64,000 bases of DNA from Haematobia irritans (lineage: Eukaryota; Arthropoda; Insecta; Diptera; Muscidae): NCBI RefSeq assembly GCF_050003625.1, contig NC_134398.1, forward strand, positions 91,797,913-91,861,912, given 5' to 3'. A program made the position numbers and the translations under genes. Of the stretch, positions 1 to 12,071 are shown in pieces; position 1 is the first letter of the stretch; each line of letters begins with the position of its first letter. Below the pieces are notes generated by a model. It saw only the letters and a program-made list of their open reading frames with translations, ran no database searches and was not told the origin of the DNA.

Positions 1-129
1 GAAAATAAATTCAATTTTGGTTCACATTTTTGCTCACAGTGCAAATTATAGCATCTTGAAATAAGCCGTAGTCAAAATGACGAAGGATGACGTTAGTGTA
101 CAAAAAATAAGGATGACTGTCCAGGGTTA

Positions 130-667
130 AAGTCATTATACCCTGAACCACATAGTGGTTAGGGTATAATAAATTTGATCTGCCAAAAAATGTGCCTACC
201 AGAAATATTGATTTTAGACCCCATAAAATATATACCGATCGACTCAGAATCACCTCCTGAGTCGATCTAGCGCTTGGTGTCCGTCCGTCCGTCCGTCTGT
301 CCATGTATTTGTTGTTCACAGGATTCCGGTGGCAATTATTAACCGATTTTGATGAAATTTGGTACAGGGAGTTTTTGGGCACAACGACGAACGCTATTGA
401 ATTTGGAAGAAATCGGATCAAATTTAGATATAGCTCCCATATATATGTATCGCCCGATTTCGACAAATGGGGTCACGCTGTGCTTTTTTTCAAACGGATC
501 GTCGCCAAATTTGGCAAAAGGTAATCTTTTTCATCGCCCTTCAAGTCTGCAAAATTTCATCCAAATCGGTTCAGATTTAGATATAGCTCTCATATATATG
601 TATCGCCCGATTTTCCCAGATTTAGCTATAGCTCCCATATATATGTACCGCCCGATTTTTCTCACTA
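130..667 (-). repeat. Mini-me-like dispersed repeat, family C, reversed
   Basis: Starts with an inverted TATACCCT...AGGGTATA pair around 139-168. Next come a 'gaccccataaaatatata' block and a GTCC/GTCT tract at about 281-302, then diverged copies of a 'tttagatatagctcccatatatatgtatcgcccgat'-type unit (shown here in pieces of that motif) at about 420-660. The TA-rich core next to a (GTCY)n tract is the published hallmark of dipteran mini-me elements; assignment to that group is by this architecture. Short open frames here are repeat translations, not genes. Positions 1-129 hold nothing I recognise. Confidence 0.55.
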
Positions 668-732
668 TGGAAAAGGGTATTATAAGTTAGTGCATATGTT
701 TGCAACACCCAGAAGGAGACGAGATAGACATA

Positions 733-1795
733 CGAGCACATGTTACATTTTGTTTCGATCTGGCAACTCCTTCATATAGAAACAGGTGTTCAAAAAAAGA
801 CGCATCCGCAATTTTTTTACAATGGAAAAATTAGAAATGCGTGCTGTCATTAAATATTTACATAAAAAAGGTTTATCGGGACAAGAAATTCATAATGATA
901 TGGTGAATATGAATGATCGACGAATAAAAGTGCGTGAAATGGCTAATATCATGGGCATCTCAAATGATCGAGTCCATTTAATTATGCGTGAAGAACTACA
1001 GATGAAAAAGCTTTCTGAAAGATGGGTGCCGCATTTGTTAGCAGTCGATCAAAAACGCACAAGAATGAACATTTCTCAAGCTTGTTTGGATCGCTTTATG
1101 CGAAATAAAATGGATTTTAAGCGTCGTTTCATAAATGTTGATGAGACATGGATCCACCACTATACTCCAGAGACAAAAGAACAATCCAAACAATGGAATG
1201 AAGCTGGAGGAAGTGCCCCAAAACGGCAAAAACAATTCAATCAGCTGGTAAGGTTATGGCAACGTTTTTTTGGGACTTCAAAGGTATTTTATTGATTGAC
1301 TATCTGCAAAAGGGTAAAACAATAAATTCAGAGTACTATTGCAACATTTTGGATCAATTAAATGTACAAATTCCAGAAAAACGTCCTGGCTTAAAACACA
1401 AAAAAAAAATAATTTTTCATCAAGACAACGCACCAGCGCACAAGAGTGTTTTAACAATGGCTAAAATCAACGAATTAAAGTACGAGTTGCCTGACCACCC
1501 ACCTTATTCTCCTGATTTAGCTCCCAGTGACTTTTACTTGTTCCCAAATCCAAAAAAAATCCTTGCTAGCAAGCGTTTTACCTCAAATTAAGATGCAATT
1601 ACAGTTGTAAACCATTATTTTGATGACCTTGAGGAAAACTATTTTAATCAAGGGATAAAATTGCTAGAAAAGCGTTGGACTAAGTGTATTGAAGTTTCAG
1701 ATTATATTGAGATTATATTGAAAAATAAAAATATTTTTTGAAAAACTAACTATTCTCTTTCATTGATAGGCTGAGAAGTTTCCGAACCGCCCTCG
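733..1795 (+). mobile_element. mariner element, copy 1
   Basis: A 1,063-bp Tc1/mariner element flanked by TA dinucleotides (731-732 and 1796-1797). The right inverted repeat is intact (about 1769-1795) and matches the end of copy 2 at 7337. The left end keeps only the first bases (CGAG) and then diverges, so it is probably not recognised by transposase. It sits inside a family B repeat, so it is younger than that repeat. Confidence 0.85.
822..1741 (+). pseudogene. mariner DD34D transposase, broken
   Basis: Transposase of the mariner (DD34D) family, which cuts and rejoins DNA at TA sites. The start is the ATG at 822 (MEKLEMRAV). The N-terminal helix-turn-helix is followed directly by the NDRRIKVREM motif, so the linker and second helix region are deleted. 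All three catalytic aspartates can still be read: VDETWIHHY, HQDNAPAHKS and YSPDLAPSDF. Defects are a one-base loss near 1220, which shifts the frame just before MATFFWD at 1256, and a TAA at 1589 where GAA is expected. The reading frame then continues through NHYFDDLEENYF to the TGA near 1741. It is therefore a nearly complete but non-functional gene. Confidence 0.85.
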
Positions 1796-2650
1796 TATGA
1801 TGTCTTCCGTAATATTGCTCAGGGCCAGCCCCTGAGTCGATCTAGCTATGTCCGTCTGTCTGTGAACACATTGAACAACAAAGTCAGTTTTAGTCCAATC
1901 GACTCCAAATTTAGCACAAGTTTGTGTTTTGGGTCAGAATAGAACTTTATTAATTTTGGATATACACTTATATGGCCCCAGAAACCAGAATTTAAACCAG
2001 ATACGCTTTAAATTTTATACAGGGAGTAGAATTAACTTTCTCGATACACATACTAATCCATAATGATTGAAATCGGTTAAGATTTAGATATAGCTCCCAT
2101 ATATATCTTTCGTCCGATTTACACTCATATGACCCCAAAGCTCAAAATTTTAATCCGATTTAAGTGAAATTTTGCACATGGAGTAAAATTAACATTAAGC
2201 TACGCATGCCAAACTTGGTTGAAATCGGTTCAGATATAGATATAGCTCCCATATATATCTTTCTCCCAAAATGGACTTATATGGCACCAGAAGCAAGAAT
2301 TTTGGCATGATTTGCTTTAAGTTTTGTACATTGAGTATTATTAACGTTCTGGATATGCATGCCAAAATTGTAAAAATGACTTCAATTTTCCTATACATCC
2401 AATACATATCTATCGACCGATAAATCATAAATAAACTTTTGGAAAGTTGCCTAAAAATTGCTTCAGATTTAAATGTTTCCCATATTTTTACTAACATTTT
2501 GTTCCACACCATTAACCGACATAAATTTTAAGTCTATAGAAGTCTAACAAGTTTTGTCCAGATCGAGTCAAATTTAAATATATGTATATGGGAACAAAAA
2601 CCTTTATATATAGCACCCAACACATTTGACGGATTTCGTAATGGAAATGG

Positions 2651-3064
2651 GGGTAAGATATGTAATGGATCATTCCTTAATTAAAGCTAATAGCCAAACG
2701 CACATTTTATAAAGAACAAAATTGAAATATGAATGAATGGTACGATACAATAATTGTATGTTAGAAATAATGAACTATATGATTGGTGACATAGTATTTG
2801 TCAATGTGACTTTACCAAATGAATGTTAAAAAAAATCTATCTTTGAGAATAAACTGGTAAATTAACAAAATAACAGATGAAGGCTAATTGTTCAGTAGCC
2901 TTATTGTTCGAATTAATATTAGGGTTAATTTGCTCTTCGGGGAGATGCGTACACAGTGTACGAAGTTGAAGTTGTGCAGATGATAGGAAGGTTAGCTTTA
3001 TGAATTTACATCGATTTACAAATTCAAATTAGCTGACTCTTTAATATTTTATGCATATTTTAAG
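2651..3064. other. Unassigned AT-rich sequence
   Basis: About 400 bp between two repeats. I see no coding frame, tRNA or terminal repeat here. It may be a truncated repeat or ancestral intergenic DNA. Confidence 0.4.
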
Positions 3065-4345
3065 AAATAACAAGTATATACGGCCGTAAGTTCGGCCATG
3101 CCGAAGCTTATGTACCCTTCACCATGGATTGCGTAGAAACTTCTACTGAAGACTGTCATCCACAATCGATTTACTTGGGTTGCGGTAACTTTTGCCAATG
3201 ACAAGATATCTTAAAACTCCCTAATACTGTAATATATACCACGTAGTCCATACGTGTTATGTTTACGTAAAATGTTTACTAAATTTTCAAAAGATTTAAA
3301 ATTTTGACAACATTCTCTATAGAATTAAAATTTTGACAACATTTTCTACAGAAATAAAATTTTGCCAAAATTTTCTATAGAAATAAAATTTGACAAAATT
3401 TTCTATAGGAATAAAATTTCGACAAATTTTGCTAAATTATTTTTGCTCGAGTGGCAAGCATGATTTTGAACCGATATGGACCAATTTTTGTGTGATTGGG
3501 GATCGGCTATATATAACTATAGACCGATATGGACCAATTTTGGGATGGTTATTAGCGGCCATATATTAACACCACGTTGCAAATTTCAACCGGATCGGAT
3601 GAATTTTGCTCGTCCAAGTGGCTCCGGAGTTCAAATCTGGGGATCGGTTTATATAGGGGCTATATATAATTATGGACTGATATGGACCAATTTTTGAATG
3701 GTTCTTAGAGACTATATACTAATATCATGTACCAAATTTCAGCCGGATCGGATGAAATTTGCTTTTCTTAGAGGATCCGCAAACCATATCTGGGAATCGG
3801 TTTATATGCGGGTTATATATAATTATGGACCGATATGGACCAATTTTTGCATGGTTGTTAGAGACCATACACTAACACCACGTACCAAATTTCAACCGGA
3901 TCGGATGAATTTTGCTCCTCTAAGAGGCTCCGGAGTTCAAATCTTGGGATCGGTTTATATGGGGGTTATATATAATTATGGACCGATATGGACCAATTTT
4001 TGCATGGTTGTTAGAGACCATATACTAACACCATGTACCAAATTTCAGCCGGATCGGATGAAATTTGCTTCTCTTAGAGCAATCGCAAGCCAAATTTGGG
4101 GGTCCGTTTATATGGGGCTTTACGTAAAAGTGGACTGATATGGCCCATTTGCAATACCTTGTTTCGTTCGGAAGTTAGCGTGAATTCAACAGACGGACGG
4201 ACGGACATGCTCAGATCGACTCAGAATTTCACCACGACCCAGAATATATATACTTTATGGGGTCTTAGAGCAATATTTCGATGTGTTACAAACGGAACGA
4301 CAAAGTTAATATACCCCCATCCTATGGTGGAGGGTATAAAAACAA
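3065..4345 (+). repeat. Family A dispersed repeat, copy 1
   Basis: The left end has a GC-rich hairpin (AAGTTCGGCCATGCCGAAGC, about 3090-3109) and then GTACCCTTCACCATGG. The middle has about five copies of a 29-31 bp unit ('ttttctatagaaataaaa'), then about four copies of a unit of about 153 bp ('gaccgatatggaccaat'...'ggatcggttta'). The right end has a GGAC tract at 4191-4206, a 'tatatatactttatggggtc' core and ATGGTGGAGGGTATAA at 4324. The terminal GTACCCTYCACCATGG and ATGGTGGAGGGTATA are inverted relative to each other. The unit of about 153 bp has no stop in one frame and gives a spurious repetitive protein. Confidence 0.65.
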
Positions 4346-4445
4346 ATAACAAGTATACAAACAAGTATACATTTTTCCCGAGGGCGGAACTATATGTACA
4401 TTTATTTGCGCAGCTCATTCTACTTGACTGACGATGGTTTGCGGA

Positions 4446-4780
4446 AGTTAGGTTAGGTTAGGTGACAGCCCGATGTACCAGGCTCACTTAGACTATTCAG
4501 TCCATTGTGATACCACATTGGTGAACTTCTCTCTTATCACTGAGTGCTGCTTGATTCCATGTTAAGCTCAATGGCAAGGGACCTCCTTTTTATAGCCGAG
4601 TCCGAACGGCGTTCCACATTGCAGTGAAACCACTTAGAGAAGCTTTGAAACCTTCAGAAATGTCACCAGCATTACTGAGGTGGGGGTAATCCACCACTGA
4701 AAAACTTTTTGGTGTTCGGTCGAAGCAGGAATCGAACCCACGACCTTGTGTATGCAAGGCACCACGCACCACGGTGGTTA
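4446..4780 (-). mobile_element. tRNA-derived SINE, copy 1 (reversed)
   Basis: Read on the minus strand, it has a tRNA-like head (about 4720-4780) with a box-B motif GGGTTCGATTCC, a body of about 230 bp, then the conserved tail TGGACTGAATAGTCTAAGTG, GGGCTG and (CCTAA)n at 4446-4463. It matches 35236-35579 and 44451-44790. The head is altered ('caccacgcaccacggtgg' replaces part of the box-A side), so promoter strength is doubtful. SINEs are transcribed by RNA polymerase III and encode no protein. Confidence 0.85.
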
Positions 4781-6359
4781 AGTTGACCAACCAATTCTGT
4801 GATCAAATATTTTGTTGCACTTTGTTCCATTCGGTTGACAACACAAACATTTTTTAATTAAAATGCTGTAATGCGCTCTATTAAATTATTTATAAACAAT
4901 ATTTTGGCCTAAAAAAATTGTGTGAATGTTCTTCCCATCTGTGGTGCGAAAAGTATCTTGCTTAACAACAATTAAATTTGTGACAGTAGCTTTAATTGGG
5001 GAGTAAACGTGTTAGACACCCATACATCTTGGCATCAAGGACTTTGGCTTTGAAACATTTCAATGGCGTCTTTGTCAAATTAATACAAAGATCTTTTATA
5101 TCTTTAAATGTTGTCTCATATCATCTCACTTTAAGGTCGAGTAAATTAACTTGGGTTTCCTTAAAAGTCTTGTCTTTTACTTATAAGTTTTAACTTTATA
5201 ATTGTTATTAGAGCAACAAAAGCAACCCCGGACATTTGTTAGCCAGAATAATGCATATTCACGTCACTACCAAAAAAGTGTCACTGTCTGTCGAACCGAC
5301 TAAATGTTGGTCATTGTCAAATTTGATCACTTCTGTAGAGACTCATCCGCAATAATGTGGAATCTACGTTCGGTTCCTTCTCCGACAAACTAGTTCTTTT
5401 CACGGTTACTTATTTGAATCAATGAATTTAGAAAAATGAAATGTTATGATTAATTTCCTGAATTGTTTCCACACATCATGAATCTAGGCACCATTAAAAG
5501 CAGAGTACCACCATAGTTGAAGCGAGGTAGAACTTCGAATTGGCATATGAAAACTATGCAAAACACTATGATGACAAGGACAGCAATGTCTTAATCGCAT
5601 AACTACATCTTAAGGATTAAACTTTGTCCCGATCGACATATGTAGTAATGTTCCTGGATTCCAGCTAACGTATCAATAGCACAACACAAAACGGATGATA
5701 ACACAAAACACTGTAACACAACAGTATCAATAACGGTATTGTAACCAGTGGACATCAAAAATTCTGTTTTACATATGATTTGGGACAACGTGAGGAAGAT
5801 ATTGATAAAACGGCGACGTACTTTATAATAAAATAGATAAACTTGTTCTAGGGTCTTTAACTCGTTTGTGAGCTAGACCTGAAATGTAAGAAACTTGGAA
5901 TTTAGTCTTTCTCCAATTTTTTATCTACACATATCAGGAGACATTTTATTTTCATATCTGGGTTTGATGTGCAGAATAACAACCAATACATGAATTGCAA
6001 AATTAATTAATTTAATTACTTGTATTGTACGTATAGAACATAACTAGGTTATTCTGATAGTATATGATAAAACGTCAATACTGATACACTTTCTTCATTC
6101 GAAATCGATCACCACGTGAGAAAATAATTACCTTAGGGATTGCTTTCAAATACTGGATTCCTCCTTTGTTTTTCTTTATTTCAATAGTTACATGACAAAC
6201 ATTTATCACAGAGCACTTAATGTTTTATATGTCGCTATCCAATACGAGAAATGTAAATGATTCGTATTTGTGTAGTTTTCAGTGTTGCCATTCAGTGTTA
6301 CCATTTGTCGATAGTCAGCTGATTCTGCTTATTACAAAAACAATCTAACTCACTTCCCT
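4781..6359. other. Unassigned intergenic sequence
   Basis: About 1.6 kb without a recognisable coding frame, tRNA, terminal repeat or match to the other repeats in the window. Base composition is AT-rich but less repetitive than its surroundings, so this may be old intergenic DNA. Confidence 0.4.
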
Positions 6360-6532
6360 GCAAGCATTTCAAAGTTCATTTCATCCTCATCGCTACCACA
6401 GACTCGTAAGTGACACTACAACAATCACCAACTGTGATGAAAGTACATGAAAGTATTTTTCCATCACTATTGGTACAAGAGCCATTTTATATTTTGTAAA
6501 ACACCAAGCGCAACTAGCTTAATTTTTTATTT
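6360..6532 (-). repeat. Repeat arm, inverted partner of 11945-12071
   Basis: Reversed, this reads 'gttgcgcttggtgtttta', 'aaaatggctcttgta', 'atactttcatgtact' and 'gaaatgcttgcagg', which match 11950-12071 in order with substitutions and one length difference. The two arms lie about 5.4 kb apart in opposite orientation around the mariner copy 2 nest. Whether they bound a single larger element cannot be decided by eye. Positions 6533-6666 hold a short direct repeat of 'agttacagttactatac'. Confidence 0.5.
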
Positions 6533-6666
6533 TATTTTTATTTGTGCATGAACGTAAGATAGTTACAGTTACTATACAGTTACAGTTACTATACAATAGC
6601 ATTACGACTAGAAACACTTAAATATAAAAATATATAAATAAATATAGATCTAATTTTTAATAAATA

Positions 6667-7099
6667 AAGGCCGGTACTCTGTTCGGTTTTCGCGTTTAAA
6701 CTCCATACAAAACCAAAAATGCGAAAAATTTGCGAAATTTTTTCCATTTGTGATACTTTGTTTTTTCGTGTTGAAAAACTGACGTTTATAGCACGGCGCC
6801 ATTTGCAATGTGAATTAAGAAATAATTTATTTATTAAAAACTATTTGTGCGGGTTTATAAATCAAACACGGACCATATTTTTGTTCCGAAACTATACAAA
6901 GGATCAAAGGAATAGCAGATCAATTGCCCAAGGAAAAATAAAATGTTATTTTGTAAAAACAAGCAACAACCACCAACTTAATCCAATTACGCTCCCTGTA
7001 AAATAGCGCTCCAAGCTACCTAAAAAAACGCCGCTTTCTATGTGCGAAATAATGGTTTCCATAAAAATTTTTCGCAAGAATGAACATAGTATCGGCCTT
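6667..7099. mobile_element. MITE-like element with AAGGCCG termini
   Basis: The left terminus is AAGGCCGGTACTCTGTTC (6667) and the right terminus, reversed, is AAGGCCGATACTATGTTC (about 7099). The interior has no transposase. The first bases match the AGGCCGGTAYGCACCTC MITE family found at 10749, 26556 and 57290, but the rest differs, so this looks like a separate family with similar ends. Confidence 0.5.
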
Positions 7100-7165
7100 A
7101 ACACAGAATGAGAATAAGAACAATATAAAACTAACTGCAATAAAAAATTACCAAAAATGACACTT

Positions 7166-7334
7166 ATGCGCTTTACAGACTATCAGTTATTCCGGACGGA
7201 ATGTCGGTGTTTGTAAAGAATCCTACAGTGTGTCGGATCGATATGACTTGTCGGCGATGACTAAATAATCGGTAAATGTGTTATCGATCCCATACACATG
7301 CAGCAGTATCGATTATGCCTTCGGACTTAACTTA
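7166..7334 (+). mobile_element. MITE with TGCGCTTTACAGACTATC ends, left part
   Basis: Begins with TGCGCTTTACAGACTATCAG and ATTCCGGACGG, then matches the complete copy at 13108-13345 up to 'cggacttaacttata', where mariner copy 2 begins. The rest of this copy is not found on the other side of the mariner nest, so the region was rearranged or deleted after insertion. Confidence 0.65.
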
Positions 7335-7515
7335 TACGAGGGCGGTTCGGAAACTTCTTAGCCTATCAATGAAAGAGAATATTTAGTTTTTCAAAAATAT
7401 TTTTATTTTTCAATATAATCTCCTGAAACTTCAATACACTCAGTCCAATGCTTTAGTAGCAATTCTCTCCTTTGATTAAAATAGTTTTCTTCAAGGTCTT
7501 CAAAATAGTGGTTTA

Positions 7516-8889
7516 CACCCAGAAAAAAGTGACCCCTTCTTTAAGTTAAAATGAACTCATTGTGAAGAAAGTTGAACTTCGTATAGCGCCAACGACATTT
7601 TTATTTGTTTGAACGATGTGATTTTCGTAGAAATTAGGTATAATGCATTCCATATATTAGTTAACATTTTCCTATATTTATGTACCACTATACTACAGAA
7701 TGAAAAAATTTAACTGATTTGAATTCATATATGGAATGATTTTATTGAAATTTTTTCATTCATTTGGGCAAATCTTACATATTTGTGGTAAAACTTTTAC
7801 TTCATAATTAGAACTGCTTACCTCCGTTTTTAAATACAATTTTATTTATTTATATAGGCAATTTTATCTTCAATAAAAGACAAGTTTTATATATATATAT
7901 ATATTGAATATATTTATTAAGAATCAACAGTATCGACTGTCCTTGAAATATTAGTTTATTATTCCACTATTTCCAATTTCCATGTGATATTATCAACTGT
8001 AAAACGCACTTTTTCTTCTTCTTGTACTTTTCACTTTTAATAAGTTGCTGCCTAACGATTTTGTCCTCCTTTTACAATTTCAATACCTACAAATATAAAA
8101 AATCATAAACCATTTTTGATACAAAAGGTTGAAGATTCCAAAATGAAGACAAATGAAATGAACATTGATAGATTTATTTTCAAGAAAAAGAACATTTTTC
8201 TCACTAATTTAAAATAACAAATATTTTATATATTTTATTTGTTATTTATTATATTATTTTACCATATTATTTTTTAACAATCTCTCCGTATACCACAACA
8301 ACGCGATTCCAACTAAAAAAACAACCCACGCGCAAACATATCGATTACACCCACGCGCAAACACATCGATTACGATGACAGGTATCGATTACAGGTAGAC
8401 AATAGAAATATAGGAAAATTTCCTATATTCTAACAAGTGTGTTTCCTTAAGTTTTGAAAGGATTGCATACTTCTTAGTACGAATGAACTAAAATATTTTT
8501 CTATGCCAAGTGTTGTTCGTATGTATGAAAAACTTTCTATTATAAAGGAAGTCGCAATTATCATTTTATAAGAAATTTTACTAATTTTGAGGAAACTTGG
8601 TTTTAGTTCGGATTTTGTTTATTTTTACGAATGCTTTGTTATCGGTGAATAAAATTTTCTTGTTCAGTAGTAAATTCTTATACCCAGCGAAGAAAACAGT
8701 ATGAGTAAAATTCCATGCCTTATTCTAGTTAATGAACTATTCCTAACTGCTTCCAGTTTAGGATTTTTTTACTGAAACGAGTAAATTTTATTATTTCTCA
8801 CAAAAATTTACCTTAATGGAAATAAAATGGATAAACTATATTGATGAAAAAATTTTCCTTTAGTTTCGAAAGCACTTTTTTTCTGGGTG
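7516..8889. mobile_element. 1.37-kb MITE, CACCCAGAAAAAAGTG ends
   Basis: Inverted termini CACCCAGAAAAAAGTG (7516) and CACTTTTTTTCTGGGTG (to 8889). The host mariner reads 'gtttacaactg' when uninterrupted (copy 1, about 1595-1606, reversed); here it reads 'gttta' before and 'tacaactg' after, so TA is duplicated. The interior is AT-rich with no coding frame. Ends and target match the elements at 32663, 54003 and 58630, so all four may be relatives using a Tc1/mariner-type transposase (inference). Confidence 0.8.
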
Positions 8890-9572
8890 TACAACTGTAA
8901 TTGCAATCTTCATATGAGGTAAAACGCTTGCCAGCAAGGATTTTTTTTTAGATTTGGGAACAAGTAAAAGTCACTGGGAGCTAAATCAGGAGAATAATAC
9001 TTTAATTCGTTGATTTTATCCATTGTTAAAACACTCTTGTGCGCTGGTGCGTTGTCTTGATGAAAAATTATTTTTTTTGTGTTTTAAGCCAGGACGTTTT
9101 TCTCGAATTTGTACATTTAATTGATCCAAAAGGTTGCAATAATACTCTGAATTTATTGTTTTACCCTTTTGCAGATAGTTAACCAATAAAATACATTTGA
9201 AGTCCCAAAAACCCGTTGCCATAACCTTACCAGCCGATTGAATTGTTTTTGCCTTCTTTGGGGCACTTCCTCCAGATTCAGTCCATTGTTTGGATTATTC
9301 TTTTGTCTCTGGAGTATAGTGGTGGATCCATGTCTCATCAACAGTTATGAAACGACGCTTAAAATCCATTTTATTTCGCTTAAAACGATCCAAACAAGCT
9401 TGAGAAATGTTCATTCTTATGTGTTTTTGATCGACTGTCAACAAATGCGGCACCCATCTTGCAGAAATCTTTTTCATCTGTAGTTCTTCATGCAAAATTA
9501 AATGGACTCAATTATTTGAGGTGCCCATGATATTAGCCATTTCACGCACTTTTATTCGTCGATCATTTAATA

Positions 9573-10504
9573 AAGGGTGATTTGTTAAGAGCTTGATAAC
9601 TTTTTAAAAAAAAAACGCATAAAATTTGCAAAATCTCATCGGTTCTTTATTTGAAACGTTAGATTGGTCCATGACATTTACTTTTTGAAGATAATTTCAT
9701 TTAAATGTTGACCGCGGCTGCGTCTTAGGTGGTCCATTCGGAAAGTCCAATTTTGGGCAACTTTTTCGAGCATTTCGGCCGGAATAGCCCGAATTTCTTC
9801 GGAAATGTTGTCTTCCAAAGCTGGAATAGTTGCTGGCTTATTTCTGTAGACTTTAGACTTGACGTAGCCCCACCAAAAATAGTCTAAAGGCGTCAAATCG
9901 CATGATCTTGGTGGCCAACTTACCGGTCCATTTCTTGAGATGAATTGTTCTCCGAAGTTTTCCCTCAAAATGGCCATAGAATCGCGAGCTGTGTGGCATG
10001 TAGCGCCATCTTGTTGAAACCACATGTCAACCAAGTTCAGTTCTTCCATTTTTGGCAACAAAAAGTTTGTTAGCATCGAACGATAGCGATCGCCATTCAC
10101 CGTAACGTTGCGTCCAACAGCATCTTTGAAAAAATACGGTCCAATGATTCCACCAGCGTACAAACCACACCAAACAGTGCATTTTTCGGGATGCATGGGC
10201 AGTTCTTGAACGGCTTCTGGTTGCTCTTCACTCCAAATGCGGCAATTTTGCTTATTTACGTAGCCATTCAACCAGAAATGAGCCTCATCGCTGAACAAAA
10301 TTTGTCGATAAAAAAGCGGATTTTCTGCCAACTTTTCTAGGGCCCATTCACTGAAAATTCGACGTTGTGGCTCGTTAGTAAGTCTATTCATGATGAAATG
10401 TCAAAGCATACTGAGCATCTTTCTCTTTGACACCATGTCTGAAATCCCACGTGATCTGTCAAATACTAATGCATGAAAATCCTAACCTCAAAAGAATCAC
10501 CCTT
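9573..10504 (-). mobile_element. DD41D Tc1/mariner element, deleted derivative, copy 1
   Basis: A 932-bp element with ends AAGGGTGATTTG and CAAAAGAATCACCCTT, flanked by TA (9571-9572 and 10505-10506), inserted in mariner copy 2. It is nearly identical to 48180-49112. Both lack the same N-terminal third of the transposase, so they are copies of one internally deleted master and must have been moved by enzyme supplied elsewhere. Confidence 0.85.
9678..10391 (-). pseudogene. DD41D transposase, C-terminal two-thirds
   Basis: An open frame of 237 codons (from ATG at 10391) covering the catalytic domain of a Tc1/mariner transposase. Catalytic motifs are ILFSDEAHFWLNG, MWFQQDGATCHTA and CDLTPLDYFWWG. 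There are 41 residues between the second aspartate and the aspartate of PLDYF, which places it in the DD41D group. The N-terminal DNA-binding helices are missing, so the product could not bind its ends. Apart from a FWWG variant (FLRG in copy 2, FLWG expected) the frame is undamaged, which suggests the copy is young. Confidence 0.85.
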
Positions 10505-10748
10505 TACTATATCATGCACTTTGGCTACAATTTCTGTTGTTGTTGCAGTTTTTGAACGTCCACAACGTCCCAACCCTGCCAACATTTTTTGAATTTGGTG
10601 GAGCTTCTGAGAATCCCCACTACGTCGGAAACAATCATATACGACATCAAAAACTCGTCGGAAAAGCGCCGTCACTATTGAGAAGTTGTACCACGCCAAG
10701 TTACTACGAAAAAGTTTCTCATCAGTGCAATTATTAGGTGCCTATTTA

Positions 10749-11112
10749 AGGCCGGTACGCACCTCTAGCGAAATTTTCGGTAGCAAAATTTTATTTAAGT
10801 CTGCAACAAAAAAACAGGGCTGTGTACACAAATTTTAAACCAGCTAATCGCTTTCAAACATTGTTAATATATGTTCCAAATATTCCTCAAATAAATTTAT
10901 TATTATTTACAGACCTTTTAAAACTTTTACGCACACAATGATTGTAATAAATTAAATGTTTGCTGCCAAAATATGCTTTTGACAACCCTGTTATTTTCAT
11001 TAGAGGTGCGTACCAGCTTACGAAATTGAACGCTACCGAAAATTTCGTTAGCATAAATAGCAATGCATTTCTTATGGGAATGAAATTTTTCGCTAGAGGT
11101 GCATACCGGCCT
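10749..11112. mobile_element. MITE with AGGCCGGTAYGCACCTC ends, copy 1
   Basis: The inverted termini read AGGCCGGTACGCACCTCTAG and, reversed at the right, AGGCCGGTATGCACCTCTAG. The inner sequence includes 'aaaacagggctgtgtacaca' and 'caaccctgttattttcatt'. It matches 26556-26920 and, reversed, 57290-57642. The left flank is 'tatttа'-like AT sequence; the right end abuts another partial copy, so the target duplication cannot be read here. Confidence 0.75.
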
Positions 11113-11518
11113 TAAGTCTGCAACAAAAAAACAGGGCTGTGTACACAAATTTTAAACCAGCTAATCGCTTTCAAACATTGTTAATATATGTTCCAAATAT
11201 TCCTCAAATAAATTGTTTATTATTTACAGACCTTTTAAAACTTTTACGCACACAATGATTGTAATAAATTAAATGTTTGCTGCCAAAATATGCTTTTGAC
11301 AACCCTGTTATTTTCATTAGAGGTGCGTACCAGCTTACGAAATTGAACGCTACCGAAAACAATTTTTAAAAGCGATTAGCTGGTTTAAAATTTGTGTTCA
11401 CAGCCCTGTTTGTGTTGTTGTAGACTTAAATAAATTTTTGCTACCGAAAATTTCGCTAGAGGTGCATACCGGCCTTTATGGGAAAGACATTTTTCGCTAG
11501 AGGTGCATACCGGCCTTT
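11113..11518. mobile_element. MITE of the same family, copy 2, rearranged
   Basis: Begins inside the element ('taagtctgcaacaaaaaaac'), repeats the whole interior of copy 1, then folds back: from about 11360 the sequence is the inverted complement of the left part and ends with two successive 'aggtgcataccggcctt' termini (to 11487 and 11518). The result is a long near-palindrome of one MITE, probably from insertion next to or into a related copy followed by deletion. Confidence 0.6.
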
Positions 11519-12071
11519 AGATCAATTTCGAAGGACGCCAATAAGAACCCCTGCAAACTATCAGAAAAACTGCATTTTAAGGTAATTGTAGAAGAATCAT
11601 TGTGGTCAAGTAAAACACGATTGTGTAGATGTTTATTGATTTGATTAAACATTTATAATTTCTTATAAATATAAAATTTTTCGGTTTATCTCATCACATT
11701 TAACATCATTTTTTGCATTAATAAAAGAATGATGTTGAGTTTTAAGTAGCAAGTTACATATTGCAGCGTCTATCAGTCAGTTTGTTTATTTTCGATGGAG
11801 ACAGCGTGCCTGGAAAAATGTTTGAAAAACGATCACTTTATTCTATTTGGAAAGTCGAAAATTGTTCACCATATACCTTTCACAATTTTAAGCGTAATAT
11901 CTATGTTTTCAGAACTTTATTTTCGTTTTTATTTAAATAAAATATAACAAGCTGGTTGCGCTTGGCGTTTCACAAAAAATAAAATGGCTCTTCTAACAGT
12001 AGTGATGGCAAAATACTTTCATGTACATTTGGTACTTTTTGATATGCTTGAAATGCTGGCAGGGAATAAAC
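11519..12071. other. Unassigned sequence ending in a repeat arm
   Basis: 11519-11944 is AT-rich with no gene or match found. 11945-12071 is the inverted partner of 6360-6532 and ends 'gaaatgctggcag', where the next element starts. Confidence 0.45.

Larger units (their letters stand above)
668..2650 (-). repeat. Family B dispersed repeat interrupted by a mariner
   Basis: Two blocks, 668-732 and 1796-2650, form one reversed repeat once the mariner is removed. The left block ends 'agatagacata' and the right block begins 'tatgatgtcttccg', so TA is duplicated. The right block carries a GTCCGTCTGTCTG tract, several 'gatatagctcccatatat' modules, and an end ('tagcacccaacacatttgac') that matches 18775-18800 reversed and 42630-42655. 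It is truncated near 2650, before the GC-rich hairpin end seen at 18695. Confidence 0.6.
8890..10570 (-). pseudogene. mariner transposase, copy 2, broken
   Basis: On the minus strand the pieces read, in order: the linker KTATTTEIVAKVHDIV (about 10505-10555), then, after the DD41D insert, LNDRRIKVREM (about 9540-9572), FITVDETWIHHYTPETKE followed by a TAA at about 9295, MATGFWDFKCILLVNYLQ (9222), and KRPGLKHKK, where an A-tract frameshift near 9075 scrambles the second catalytic motif. A deletion near 9000 removes about 24 bp before the SPDLAPSDF region. Compared with copy 1, this copy keeps the linker that copy 1 lost and has independent defects. Neither copy can encode a working enzyme. Confidence 0.8.
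7337..10600 (-). mobile_element. mariner element, copy 2, split by insertions
   Basis: The 3' inverted repeat is CGAGGGCGGTTCGGAAACTT (7337), after TA at 7335-7336. Mariner sequence resumes at 8890-9572 after a MITE and again at 10505-10570 after a DD41D element. Removing those two insertions restores a continuous mariner. The 5' end is unclear: homology is lost upstream of the GRSKTATTTEIVAKVHDIV stretch near 10570. Confidence 0.75.
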